A DNA stretch of 64,000 nucleotides, from assembly GCA_021495925.1 (NCBI GenBank), contig JAKEKT010000058.1, positions 1 through 64,000 of the forward strand, given 5' to 3'. The translations under genes and the position numbers were made by a program. The DNA comes from Diplodia intermedia. Lineage: Eukaryota > Ascomycota > Dothideomycetes > Botryosphaeriales > Botryosphaeriaceae. Every line of letters begins with the position of its first letter. The first letter of the stretch is position 1. Below, piece by piece: positions 1-9,799 of the stretch. The notes under the pieces were generated by a model. It saw only the letters and a list, made by a program, of their open reading frames with translations, ran no database searches and had not been told where the DNA came from.

Positions 1-484
1 GACAACAAGCCCGGGGGAGTCCGGGATAGGTCTGTGTTTATTATCAATGGGTGCTCATGGATGGAGGGGGGGGGGAAATTGACTATTTTCGAGGAGATAG
101 TGGTCGGCATTTCCTTCACATCCTACGAGTGCAACAAAGCCCTTTTGCATTTTCCGAAAAAGTCCAGGAGACTTACTTCTCTACCCACGCTCTTGCCAGG
201 TGCAGACTCGAACCTCGACAGAAAGGTCAAATCAGAAAGGTGGTAGAATATCAAGCGGCGAAGATTGCGTTTTTATTTGTGGTCGACGTTCAAGCAGAAG
301 ATTGATAGATTTAAACGAAATAACTGATCTACCAGAACAACTCCGACCCCCCACACCAGCCCAGTCTTTGCAGACTGCTTCCTCGCTTGTCTATTCTCAG
401 TTTCCCCGTGCAGACTTCATCGTGGTAGCGACCGCAGGTAGGAGTGCGACGGGGGGAAAATGGCGGAAAGGAGAGATATACCCC
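1..484. other. Non-genic left edge
   Basis: No reading frame here has a recognisable product. The stretch holds a run of ten G at 66-75 and one copy of a diverged 39-bp repeat (179-217). It is the 3' flank of the RNase-like gene that ends at 485 on the minus strand. Confidence 0.6.
179..217. repeat. Diverged 39-bp repeat, copy A
   Basis: It matches 6504-6542 in direct orientation at 33 of 39 positions. Four of the six differences are transitions (C/T or G/A). The last 15 bases, GCAGACTCGAACCTCG minus its first base, are identical in both copies. On the minus strand this contains GGTTCGAGTCT, which resembles a tRNA B box, but no tRNA fold surrounds it. It may be a remnant of a dispersed element. 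Confidence 0.4.
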
Positions 485-1151
485 TTACGAGGTAGCGCGG
501 GGGCACCAGTAGAAGTTGGTCCCGCCTGTGCCGCGGTGCGACATGACGCCACAGAAATTGACAGTCTTGCCGTCATTGTTGGAGTCGAACATGACAATGC
601 GGTCCGGACCAGGTTTGCCGCCCTGGTAGATGCTACCGTCCCCCATCAGGGGCCACTCGACGAGCGTGCCGTCCTTCGAGTTGGCGTTGCACTCGGCCGG
701 CAGGCTGGCGCGGACGTTGCCGCCGTTGCCGCCGTAGGATTTGGGGTAGCAGTTGCCGGAATCGCTGCAACGGGCTGTAGAGAGTCTTTGGTCAGCATTT
801 GGATTCGTGGCTGATGAGAGAGATGGCGAGAGAATTGAGGAGTTGGGTTTTATGGGGTGAACTCACAGCTGTCGTAGGCTTTCCAGTAGTTCTTGCCGTT
901 GTTGTAGGCCTTCTTCACAGCTTCCGAACCGTATGCCTTGACGTCTCCGCCGGCTGGAATAGGGGATCAGTAAGAAGTGTGGCGGGAAAGAGTCGGTTCT
1001 ACGTACAGCCACAGCTGACTGGTTCGGCGGCGGCGCGGTCGACCAGTTCGCCTCGAGGGACGTTGATGGCGGTAGAGTTGCCAGGAAGGGCGGCGCAGCT
1101 GACTTGGCCAACTGCGAAGAGGGAGAGACCGAGGATCTGGGTGAAATGCAT
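485..1151 (-). CDS. Secreted RNase T1/F1-like protein lacking one catalytic His
   Basis: Three exons (1151 down to 1007, about 960 to 872, about 806 to 485) splice to roughly 173 residues; both introns have GT...AG ends and phase 1. Residues 1-20 look like a signal peptide (MHFTQILGLSLFAVGQVSCA). The C-terminal half follows the guanyl-specific RNase T1 fold: YP-x-x-Y at 87-91, VEWPL with Glu117, GPDRIV with Arg136 and MSHRGTGG with His157, near a C-terminal cysteine (168). These match T1 Glu58, Arg77 and His92. Where T1-family enzymes have His40 in YPH, this protein has Lys89, and the following substrate loop also differs. Six cysteines remain after cleavage. Family RNases are secreted and cut after G. 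I infer reduced or altered catalysis, possibly an RNase-fold effector. The fold assignment is firm; the function is not. Exon boundaries were read by eye. Confidence 0.8.
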
Positions 1152-1753
1152 TTTCAAAAATGAGGCGGGAGTGGGATTTTGGGTTGAATGGACTTGGATC
1201 GAATGTGACTGTGGTTTGTGTGCTGTTGATGTTGATTCCGGTGACCTGGAGCGCTCTTGTTATATGCAAGACGAGCACTGGGGGCGGGGAGTCTGCTGTT
1301 GGCTCTGTTCTTCTTCATGACGCTCAATTGCCTGTTTCAATGTCATGGAGCTGTTTGGTCGTGTTGGTGGTCTGTGGAATTGCGGCTGAATCGGGAGCTG
1401 GATGTTTCTACAATACTGATGCTGTGCACTATTCTGAGTAGTTGCCATACAAAGCAACAGCGGAGGCGGCAGGAGGCGGGAAGCGGGCCGCCTGACATAC
1501 ACCGCCGTGTGGGGCGAGATCGGCGCCCTGCGAGCACGGTTCCCACGGAGGTGTTTTGCTGGTCCGGGGGACTGTTGATACCCACATTTCATCCGAAGGA
1601 TTTGGGGGCCAGGGCCGAGCGGGACCCGATGACGTACTTGCTGCTATCGGTCTCGGTCCGTATGTGCTTGCCATACCCCAGCGCCGAACACTCAAGACGA
1701 ACATCGACTCTGCATACTGCACACTGCACCAACACAACCACAGCAACAGCAAC
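1152..1753. other. Divergent intergenic region
   Basis: This 602-bp spacer separates the start of the RNase-like gene (minus) from the start of the DUF3632-like gene (plus), so it should hold both promoters. I see no further gene and no clear TATA box. Confidence 0.5.
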
Positions 1754-2634
1754 ATGGCCGACACGTGGGCTGAGGAAATGCTCGCGGCTTACCCCAATGC
1801 ACCCGCCGACCGCGAAGTCGTCGAGACGCTGCGCTCGCTCCTCCAACGCAACATCCTGCCCCAGCAGGCCGCCGAGTCGCTGACTTCAGCTTATGAACCG
1901 CTCATCAGAAGCGGCAAGACGGACACGGTGAACCTGTGGGGGGTCTACTGTGCGGCAATCGCCAGTCTCGGCCACGACCAGTCCAGCCGCGACCTGCTCG
2001 TGCAAGCCCTGCTCAGCGTCGGCCGGCTGCCCGACGTCGTCGACGACAAAGGCCAGCCTATTATGGAGAATCGCCAAATCTTCTGGCGCGATGTTCCTGA
2101 TTTTGCATTTTGGATGAGCGAGGGCCCTGCGGGTAAGTGGTCATGACCTATTCCAAGAAACGGCAAGAGACGCTGAAAAGACCATCAGGCATGGTCTCGG
2201 ACAGAGAAGTTGCTGCCAAGCCCGGAAGGCTCCCCGCGGCTAGGAATGCAGCCGCGTTCGGGGCGCAGTACCTCCGTGAGCTTGATCGTGAGAAGCATCA
2301 TGCTCCTCGCGACGGCATGCGTAGCCTCGCTTTTGACCACCTCATGCAGGCTCTCAGATGGGGGTTCGAGGATGAGAAGGACTTGAAGCGTGCCCGGCTT
2401 TCAGCGCCCCAGGCTGCCACATGGATCCTGACGGGCGGAGCCAGCCTTTACCAAGCCGTCAAGGAGCGCTTTACCGTCGGCGACTATGATGGTGGATCCT
2501 TTGATATAGAGCGTTGGAATTTGTGGAAAGGGAGGTTTGCCGAGCTGGCCGCCTTCGAGCGTGCCGATACCGAACTGAGGCGGATGGCGGGCGAGGCCGT
2601 GGACGAGATGCAGAAGATAGAGAAGGAGGCTTAG
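1754..2634 (+). CDS. DUF3632-like fungal protein of unknown function
   Basis: Two exons, 1754-2132 and 2189-2634, give 274 residues. The 56-nt intron starts GTAAGT, has a CTGA-type branch site and ends CAG; it is in phase 1, and without splicing the frame closes. The start sits in a good context (CAACATGGC). The protein is soluble and mainly helical, with no signal peptide or membrane segment. The N-terminal helix pair (ILPQQAAESL), a middle WxLxxA-like part and a C-terminal WxxWKxRF-like segment fit DUF3632, a family restricted to filamentous ascomycetes with no known activity. I base the family on overall pattern and cannot confirm it. It has no partner gene that suggests a role. Confidence 0.75.
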
Positions 2635-3184
2635 GTGCCTGCTCACGCACGTGTCATGAAATGAGGAGAACCATAAGCAATTGCCTTTCTCTGACCTCGA
2701 ACTGCCGAATCAGTGAATGTTGTTGCCTTCCTTCAATTGCGGATAATTCCGAAACTCATGGTTGCTGATGCCGCCTCGAAGATGATGACCCGAGGCTACG
2801 TTGGTAGAGCTGAGCTGTTGTTGAACCGTGATGTCTGCACAAGCCTTGCCAAGCAGTTCCGGGCAACCTTGACCCACAATGCGGCCCCTGTGAGCCCCCG
2901 CGCCTCGCAACGATCACGTAGCGGGCACTTCCCTTGGCGATCGGTATTGGAAGGATCTAGGGCTCGTGGATGCTTTGCCCCACGTCTTCTCCACCTCCAA
3001 CAGCTGTCGGAGTCGATCCGGGTGTTGGTGCTCCACCATTGCTTCCAAAACAATCGAAACGGGGGCCATATTGAACGAGCATGCAGATGAGCACTCAGGA
3101 GACAGGCGCAGGCAGCAACACCGCAAAGGCCGAAGGAGTTCTATCTACGGACGCTTCAATGCCGAAAACCGGCGCGAATTTGTG
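2635..3184. other. Intergenic region
   Basis: No gene is seen. Short open frames on both strands look random. The right end runs into the promoter of the small secreted protein. Confidence 0.5.
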
Positions 3185-3192
3185 TATATATA
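3185..3192 (+). promoter_or_regulatory. TATA box candidate
   Basis: TATATATA lies 165 bp before the chosen start at 3357. It is followed by a CA-rich leader that contains no ATG, as expected for a 5' UTR. Confidence 0.4.
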
Positions 3193-3305
3193 CCTGAGCT
3201 TGTTCTTCTCTGGACCACATCAACCACCAGCAAGTTCCAGAGCAATCAGAAGCAACCATCACCAGTCCTTCAAAACTCCACCACAGCAATCAAACACTCC
3301 CCAAA

Positions 3306-3356
3306 GTGAGCTTATACTTTACCACTTGCCCCTCCAACCGCTAACCGGTCATGCAG
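3306..3356 (+). other. Probable 5' UTR intron abutting the start codon
   Basis: GTGAGC at 3306, GCTAAC about 15 nt before the end and CAG at 3354-3356 make a typical 51-nt fungal intron. The 3' splice site touches the ATG at 3357. There is no upstream ATG in the leader, so the intron would be entirely untranslated. Confidence 0.55.
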
Positions 3357-3731
3357 ATGTTCGCCGCCAAGTCCATCATCGCCCTCTTCCTCGCCGCGGC
3401 CTTCCCCTCGGCCATTCTCGCCCAGGAGGGTGTGACCTGCCAGACTACGGCCGGCAGCCCGAAGACCGAATCCGTCACCGACGTCATCAACCAGCTTCGC
3501 GGACACGGCGGCCTGTGTGAGCAGACCAACTGCGCTGCCAGCAAGTGCACGACTATGCTGCACCACGGCGGAGCAGCCCTCGTCCTTTGCGGTGAATGCA
3601 ACAAGTCGCTCGACTGCAGCACCGTCGCCGATTACGCCAACGAGATCCAGCAGGACTGCCTGTCCGACGGCCGCGCCGGCGGCACCTACACCGTCAGTCC
3701 CGCCTTCAAGGTCGAGGTCATCTCCTCTTAG
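3357..3731 (+). CDS. Small cysteine-rich secreted protein (effector candidate)
   Basis: This single coding exon gives 124 residues. Residues 1-22 form a signal peptide (MFAAKSIIALFLAAAFPSAI, then LA). The mature part of about 102 residues has eight cysteines, enough for four disulphides, and no membrane segment. The tail has a Cys-x5-GG pattern (CLSDGRAGG). I chose the ATG at 3357 rather than 3351: 3306-3356 reads as a 51-nt intron (GTGAGC donor, GCTAAC branch site, GCAG acceptor) ending exactly before 3357, so the earlier ATG would lie inside the intron. The choice changes only two residues. Size, signal and cysteine count fit a secreted effector or antimicrobial-type protein. No family is recognised; a distant KP4-like relation is only a guess. 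Confidence 0.75.
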   Translation: MFAAKSIIALFLAAAFPSAILAQEGVTCQTTAGSPKTESVTDVINQLRGHGGLCEQTNCAASKCTTMLHHGGAALVLCGECNKSLDCSTVADYANEIQQDCLSDGRAGGTYTVSPAFKVEVISS

Positions 3732-4664
3732 ATCGGAATTCCTCTCTTTTTTTTCTTCCTTTAGTGGACCATGAAATCTAGGGTGGTCGGGAACAACAGT
3801 CGCTGTAGCGGTATACAGAATCAATCAAGTCTCCTCTCTGCTCAGTACTTTTTCCAGTGTGAACAGCGACGACGTTGACGATGATGATGTGGTGGCTGAA
3901 TTAAGCCTTTGCGGTTTCCTTGTTTGGCAACGGGTGGGGGCCGTCCCGACCCCTAAATGCTCGGCACCGTTAGCCGGGGCCCGGGGTGCATGTTTCAAAA
4001 CCAAACAGCATCTGACTCGACGGCAAATGCACATCTTGCACATCTCCTTCATACGTTACATCGCCTCCGCTAGGCCGTTTGGACCTACTTGAGGCTCTTT
4101 TTCTGTTGTGTCGAAGCAAAGGTAAAGGCGTTCGGCGATCTATGCGTGTGGCTAATTATGGAACGGGCGCGGATCATCGCGTCGGGAAAACGGCCACACT
4201 ACTAATCCGAATCCGTACTTGCCCTACTCCACCTCTGCTGTTGCCTGTCACGGTGATCAACGAAAAACTGTGGGGCCCTGTACAGAGTGTTCTCTCGAAA
4301 TTCTTTTCCTTTCCTTTTCTCTGCAATTGCATTCCCTTTCCTTTCCTCTTGCTCCCCGTCGAGCTCACTGTTGGGGGTTTTCACCTATTCCGTGAAAGCC
4401 CAGGTAATAATAATAGAGCAGCACAACACGCGTGCACCGTGTCCAACTGCACATCTATACCTACAAAGCACGATGAATTCCGCCCCCACCTCAGGTCGCC
4501 AGTCTGCGGACACACAGGCGCAGACAAGGCCCCATAACTATTTCACCTTGCATTCATGACCTCCCTCCGCCCGCCTGCCCTTCTCCTCGCCAGCCTTCCT
4601 TGTCCGCCATTTCTGTCTCTTGCTCGCTCATCAACGCCCCCCAAAAGAAAAGAAAAAGAAAACA
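3732..4664. other. Intergenic region with pyrimidine-rich stretch
   Basis: I see no gene. A CT-rich stretch around 4298-4372, made of TTTCC repeats, and a purine-rich leader just before 4665 probably belong to the promoter of the following glycosyltransferase gene. Confidence 0.5.
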
Positions 4665-6042
4665 ATGCTCCTCCGCTTCCGCGCCCCCTCCTCGTCAACC
4701 CTCTCCTCGACCACCGGCAGAGCCACCGCCGCCTTCCTCATCCTCTACCTGCTCGCCCTCTCCGCCATCCGCCGCGCCTGCCACCGCGACCCCAGCTCCG
4801 CCTTCTTCCAGCCGTACCGCGCGCACGCCCCGCGCTACTCGGTCGTGCGCCGCCACGAGGCCGAGCACTTCATCCTCGCCGCCGAGCGCTCGCCGCCGTT
4901 CCCCAACACCACAGCAACCGCAGAACCGCCCGACGTCTGCATCGGCATCGCGACGGTGGCGCGCGAGGGCGCGCCGCGCTACTTCCGCGCCGCCGTCGGC
5001 TCGGTGCTGGACGGGCTGGACGCGGCGGAGCGGGCGCGCGTGCACCTGGCGCTGTTCATCGCGCAGACGGACCCGGCGGCGCACCCGGCGCACGCCGAGC
5101 CGTGGCTGGACAACGTGGCGGACCGCGTGCTGCGCGGGTACGAGGGCGTGTCCGCCGAGGAGCTGGAGCGCGTCAGGCGCTGGGAGGCCGAGCGCGGCCT
5201 GTTCCGCGCAAAGGGCCTGTTCGACTACGCGTACCTGCTGCAGGCGTGCGCGGACACGGGCGCCGCGTACGTCGTCATGCTGGAGGACGACGTCGTGGCG
5301 CTGGACGGGTGGTACGCGCGGATGCGGGAGGCGTTGAGGGTGGCGGAGGAGAAGACGAGGTTGGTGGGGAAGGAGAGCTGTGAGTTTTCCCCGTTCCGAT
5401 CATCCTTTTATATATCGTGATCCTGGTCTGACTCTCCTCTCAGTCCTCTACCTCCGCCTGTTCTGGACCGAGCAGTTCCACGGCTGGAACAGCGAAGACT
5501 GGCCGACCTACCTCTGCGGCTCTCTCGCCGTCGTCGCCGCCGTCCTCACCACCCTCCTCTACCTCCGCCGGCGCTTCCCCGCCGCGCTCGCCGGCCCGCT
5601 CGACAACCAGCTCGTCGTCGTCGTCTCCCTCGTCTTCACGCCGCTCTGCATCGGCCTCTTCTTCGCCGCCGGCCGCACCTGCGCCGCGCCGGCCCCCTCG
5701 CCCGGCGTGCGCGCGATGAACAGGTTCGGCTGCTGCTCGCAGGGGCTCGTGTTCCAGCGCCGGCGCGTGCCGGACCTGGTCGCGCACTACCGCGCGGCCG
5801 GCGTCGGCTTCGTCGACGTGCTGACGGAGCGGTACGCCGACGAGCGCGACGAGATGCGCTGGGCCGTCGTGCCGAGCGTGCTGCAGCACGTCGGCGCCCG
5901 CAGCTCGAAGGCCGACGACGGTGGCAGTCGCAGCCCCGACTTTAGCGCGTCCGAGAGCATCTGGAACTATGCGTTCGAGCTCAATGACCCGGTGAGGTTG
6001 GCCGAGGAGCGGATTGCGAGGGCGCATGGGCAGATGAGATGA
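4665..6042 (+). CDS. PGAP4-like GPI-glycan GalNAc transferase (TMEM246 family)
   Basis: Two exons, 4665-5379 and 5444-6042, with a 64-nt phase-1 intron, give 437 residues. The layout is that of animal PGAP4: an N-terminal membrane anchor (22-37), a first GT-A half ending in YVVMLEDDV with the acidic EDD at 207-209, then LYLRLFWTEQF, a membrane hairpin (about 261-279 and 295-313) inserted in the catalytic domain, and a second half with the CC motif, FxRRRVPDLV, a VVPSVLQHVG segment and a C-terminal WNYAFEL. PGAP4 adds GalNAc to the GPI core mannose in the Golgi. By homology this protein should work on GPI anchors there; the sugar it transfers in a fungus is unknown. Codons are strongly GC-ending. 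The family is sure; the substrate is inferred. Confidence 0.8.
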
Positions 6043-6715
6043 AATGGATGGCCTTGGATGCTTGTTTTTTTTTATTACTTGCGGAATTCGGGGGCACACT
6101 GCATCTCCTGGATCCAAGGCGTCGATCCCGCCCGGGATGAATGCATCACAACGTTGCGGTCGGTAGATTCGCAGGCGTAAGAATCTGGGCTGGAGGAACC
6201 AGATATTGGAAAAGGCAGCGGATATGGGTTGGATGGCCTCTAGCCCGTACAGGAACAGGACGGACGCTTCCCATAACCAAGCAGGCCCTCTAATGTAACC
6301 ACAATCTGGGTCATTTATAGCTTCATGACATGATTAACATCGCGAGAAGCCTTTGTCGAACCGCAAATTACTTTTGAAGCTTACTTGGAAACTTTTCATA
6401 CTTGGTTCTGGCTACCTACTAGTACTTTAGCTCTCCAATCTTTCGTAAAGACATTTTTATGTGGTTATTTTGCTATCTACTTTATCGCTTGTAATTTCTC
6501 GCCCTCTATCCACGTTCTTACCCAGAGCAGACTCGAACCTCGGTTTCATCGGGTAAACGGCTTCCAACCTCGAATCGGGGTCTCCCCTGCTCCTCCCCCC
6601 GCCCGCGCGTACGTCCGCCGTTGCCCTCACGCTTGCATTCACCCGCAATCTCACACGTCACATCCTCACCTCCCTATCCATCTACCCCGTCAAGACACCC
6701 CAGGCTTCAGCAGCA
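6043..6715. other. Convergent intergenic region
   Basis: This 3'-to-3' spacer lies between the PGAP4-like gene and the MYND gene. It contains the second copy of the 39-bp repeat (6504-6542). No gene is seen. Confidence 0.5.
6504..6542. repeat. Diverged 39-bp repeat, copy B
   Basis: It matches 179-217 at 33 of 39 positions, in the same orientation. Similarity does not visibly extend far beyond these edges. Confidence 0.4.
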
Positions 6716-7945
6716 CTACACGTCGTAAGGCCAAGGAGCACTCGTATCTTCCCCTTCTTTGCGCTTCTCATCGAGTAGCTTGTTCCAGTAGATTACGAAG
6801 GTTGGCCGGCAGATCATGGACAGAACAGCTTCCTTCGCCATTGGTTCTTCCGGTTCGTACTCGCCGATGGAGTGCGCCAGAAGCGGGCGAATCTCATGAC
6901 GGCAGTACCTGCACAGCGCCTCCACGTGCAACGGCGAGAGCGGCTTCATGTCCTGCCGCACGACAACGACGCTTCCCACAGAGTTCTGCCATTGCTGGGA
7001 AGCCCAGCCCCAGCCCAACGTCCCCGTGCGAATGTCGAAGTCGGCTTTCGGATCGCAGCACAGGTGCAGGAACGTGGCGTCCTGGTTGTTGAAGGGATCC
7101 TCGTGGAAGATCGCGTTGTCCCGGTCGCTCGCCCACTTTGGGTTTGGAGGGCAACGTCGCGTGAAAATCGGAAGCCCGATGCGTTGCGCAATGTCGGACG
7201 TGTCGTGCTTGGAGAAGATGGGATCCGTCGAGGGGATCTCAACTGCCTCGAAGTGCGGTTTGTCGAACATCTTCTGGTCGCCGATGCAGTTGATCCTGAC
7301 ACCTTTGAGCTTTTCGCCGGTGGACTGCTCGGTAGCTGGCGCAGGTTCGTAGCCGTACGAGAGGAAGCAGTCAGCGATGTGTCGGAAGTCATTCATGTCG
7401 AGGTCTTTGCATGCAGTAGGGTTGATTCCTGGGCCCACCTTGCTGTAGGCAATGATCGGACCTCGCCAGTCATGGTATCGTCCGGGTTTGGTGGCAGTGA
7501 TGGCTGCAATGCTGTTGTTGGGTTTTGATCCATCGAAAAGAAATGTGTCACGATAGCAGACGTGAACTGTGTCTGACAATTTTCTTTTCAAAATCGGATT
7601 GTAGTTCATTGGCATATGCTTCGGGACAGTATGGGGACCAATGATCGTGTCGGTCTCGGGATACTGAAACTTGCCGAAGTCGTCATCGTCGTGCCACTCG
7701 CAATGAAGCCAGATGAATTTCGGCTTCTCCCCGTCGACTGGGAAGAGGATGGCTCGGAGGTGTTCGTCGGTTGGCCGGCTTGAGACGTCGAAGGTGGAGA
7801 AGGCTGCACAGAGGAGCTTGTGGGTAGGCCAATCGGCACGTTGGCATGTTGCAGAGCAGTAGCAGGCGCTCTTGCATCGGCTACAGAGCCGGGCATTGGC
7901 TTTGTTGCACACGGTGCACAAGCCCATCACGTCGGGGGTTGTCAT
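6716..7945 (-). CDS. MYND zinc-finger protein
   Basis: One exon of 409 residues. A MYND finger begins almost at the start: C10-C13, C21-C24, C30, C34, H42 and C46, with the usual AxYC and HKLLC-like signature (WPTHKLLC). MYND fingers bind proline-rich partner peptides. The remaining 350 residues form a soluble domain seen with MYND fingers in many fungal paralogues and of unknown role; there is no SET domain signature, so this is not a SMYD methyltransferase. The start at 7945 was chosen because the finger follows directly; the frame stays open upstream, but that part has no conserved look. A nuclear or cytosolic adaptor role is an inference. Confidence 0.8.
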   Translation of the reverse strand: MTTPDVMGLCTVCNKANARLCSRCKSACYCSATCQRADWPTHKLLCAAFSTFDVSSRPTDEHLRAILFPVDGEKPKFIWLHCEWHDDDDFGKFQYPETDTIIGPHTVPKHMPMNYNPILKRKLSDTVHVCYRDTFLFDGSKPNNSIAAITATKPGRYHDWRGPIIAYSKVGPGINPTACKDLDMNDFRHIADCFLSYGYEPAPATEQSTGEKLKGVRINCIGDQKMFDKPHFEAVEIPSTDPIFSKHDTSDIAQRIGLPIFTRRCPPNPKWASDRDNAIFHEDPFNNQDATFLHLCCDPKADFDIRTGTLGWGWASQQWQNSVGSVVVVRQDMKPLSPLHVEALCRYCRHEIRPLLAHSIGEYEPEEPMAKEAVLSMICRPTFVIYWNKLLDEKRKEGEDTSAPWPYDV

Positions 7946-9799
7946 GTTTAACTCTGTAAGAGAAGGATGATTTGAAGCAAGATCGTTATGCGATGGATGA
8001 TCGACTAAATTTGGGCAGCCGAAGCCCGTTTTATGTAACCTGCCAACACATCCTCCACCTGCAAGCAGCGTGCAAACGCCAATTGCAGTGGTTTGGCGCT
8101 TGATGGCTTTCCACATCGCTTGATGGAAAACTTTTCGTTGATGTTCTCGCCTCCGCGGGGGTCTTCCAGGAGGAGTTTGTACGTCCGGTCTCAAATGTTT
8201 CAATGTTGCGTCCATTGCTCAGTATTGGGCGCTTATTATGAATGACCACTTGCGAAGGAAATGTTCAAACCCACGTACCTGTTGAACAGTAAGGTTCCCT
8301 TCGCTACTTTCTAGAGTTTTGACATCCTGGGGCCCTGTTGACTAACGCTAGTAGTAATGATCACGCCATAAAGGGTACCGCAGGTCTAACTAAATCACAC
8401 GGTGGTTGCCACTCGTGCATGCACAGCCCCTGCTGTAGGGCTCGTTCCAGATACTACATACGTCGTAATATTGGCCTGGCACACTGGAGGCTGCATCGCT
8501 TGACACGGAGAAGAGCTCCGCCGTCAGGCGCGCAATATGAACAGCTATATATATAATAATATTTTTTTCTTCTCTGCTCCGCTACCACTCCACTCACCGC
8601 ATCCTTTTTTTTTTTTACATACCGAGTCAACACAGGGTCTAGCAGACAAAGGGCTACCAAGCGACTTGGAAAGTTAGATCCACGAGTCCTGAGCATTGTG
8701 TTTAACTCCATGGGCCAAAAACGCGAAGGGGGCCCCATATTTTGTTCGATATCCATAGGAGATAGATACTGCACAATAATGCGTAATGGGGAGGTGGCTA
8801 TAATCGGAAAGCCGCAGGACTCAACGAGTAAGCTCCATCTGTACAGCTGCATGCGCCACCCGTCGGGGGAGTCGATCACACTCAGCCGCACTGGGTGAAG
8901 CACAGACAAAGTTGCCACGATAAGACCACCGGAGATTATCGTGGTCTTCCAATCTACTGGGTGTCAGGCTCGAGATCCTTATGTTTAATTGTAGATGGCT
9001 TTTCCAGACCATGCGGCGGACTTGGGTGGCGAATTGTAGCACATATCAGAAGCAAAGCCATGTTGCGCACCCCCTTACCGGCGATATCCACTACAAGTGG
9101 GCTATTCCCGTCAGACCTAGCTGCTCTGCATCATTAGCTGCAAATAATCAAAGGCTGATTCATAGTACAGATACTATCCCTGGCTGAGACAGTGTTTACT
9201 AACCGGCTGACAGGCGGTGCTAATGCAAACTTTACACCGTTTAAAAATATAGCATTTTCTACAAACTTCTCTCCATATCTGCTTTCTATTCAAAGACCAA
9301 GCCTGAAAAGCAGCGGAGCACCGCCAAGGATCGCCTAAAGGGGGTATCCGCCCCAGCAGCCCCCATATTCTCCCAAAGTATGATGTTGCATAGGCCTTGG
9401 TCGCACAAGGCTTGTGGCATGCTGTGGAGCATCGAATCCGATCGTGATGCTGACCGTGGCCCCAGCCAAGCGATCCACTGGCGACATCAATAACCGAGAA
9501 TTGTAACAGTGGACCTCGTGGCACAGCCCTTGAGTGACCAAGTATAATCAGTGCACTCAGCTTAGTTTGTACTACAGCGATCTAATTTTAAGCCTGCTGC
9601 CTTCAGGACTGTGCAACTCCATACGCAGTCTTAGCATGTTTCATACTGCTGCGCCCAGCGCGAGCCTATATATAATTGGGCTGACATGTAAAACGAAGCT
9701 GCCGCAAAAAATCCTACTACTACCTCATCCTTAGGGAATTTCGCATAAGCAGTAAATCACGCCTGCAGCACCACCGGAAACAACTCTACGCCTACGCAA
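7946..9799. other. Long divergent intergenic region
   Basis: About 1.85 kb separates two diverging genes. I checked open frames on both strands, including 8454-8918 (minus) and 9174-9524 (minus), and saw no domain or codon pattern suggesting a gene. An AT-rich stretch with TATATATAATAAT and poly-T lies near 8550-8620. Confidence 0.5.

Noticed and set aside
195..215. tRNA-like B box at the left edge
   Set aside because: The flanks do not pair into T-arm or acceptor stems and no A box lies at the right distance, so no tRNA gene was called.
8454..8918. 154-codon minus-strand frame between the MYND gene and the membrane protein gene
   Set aside because: Passes through AT-rich and poly-T sequence, no recognisable content, no supporting splice or start signals.
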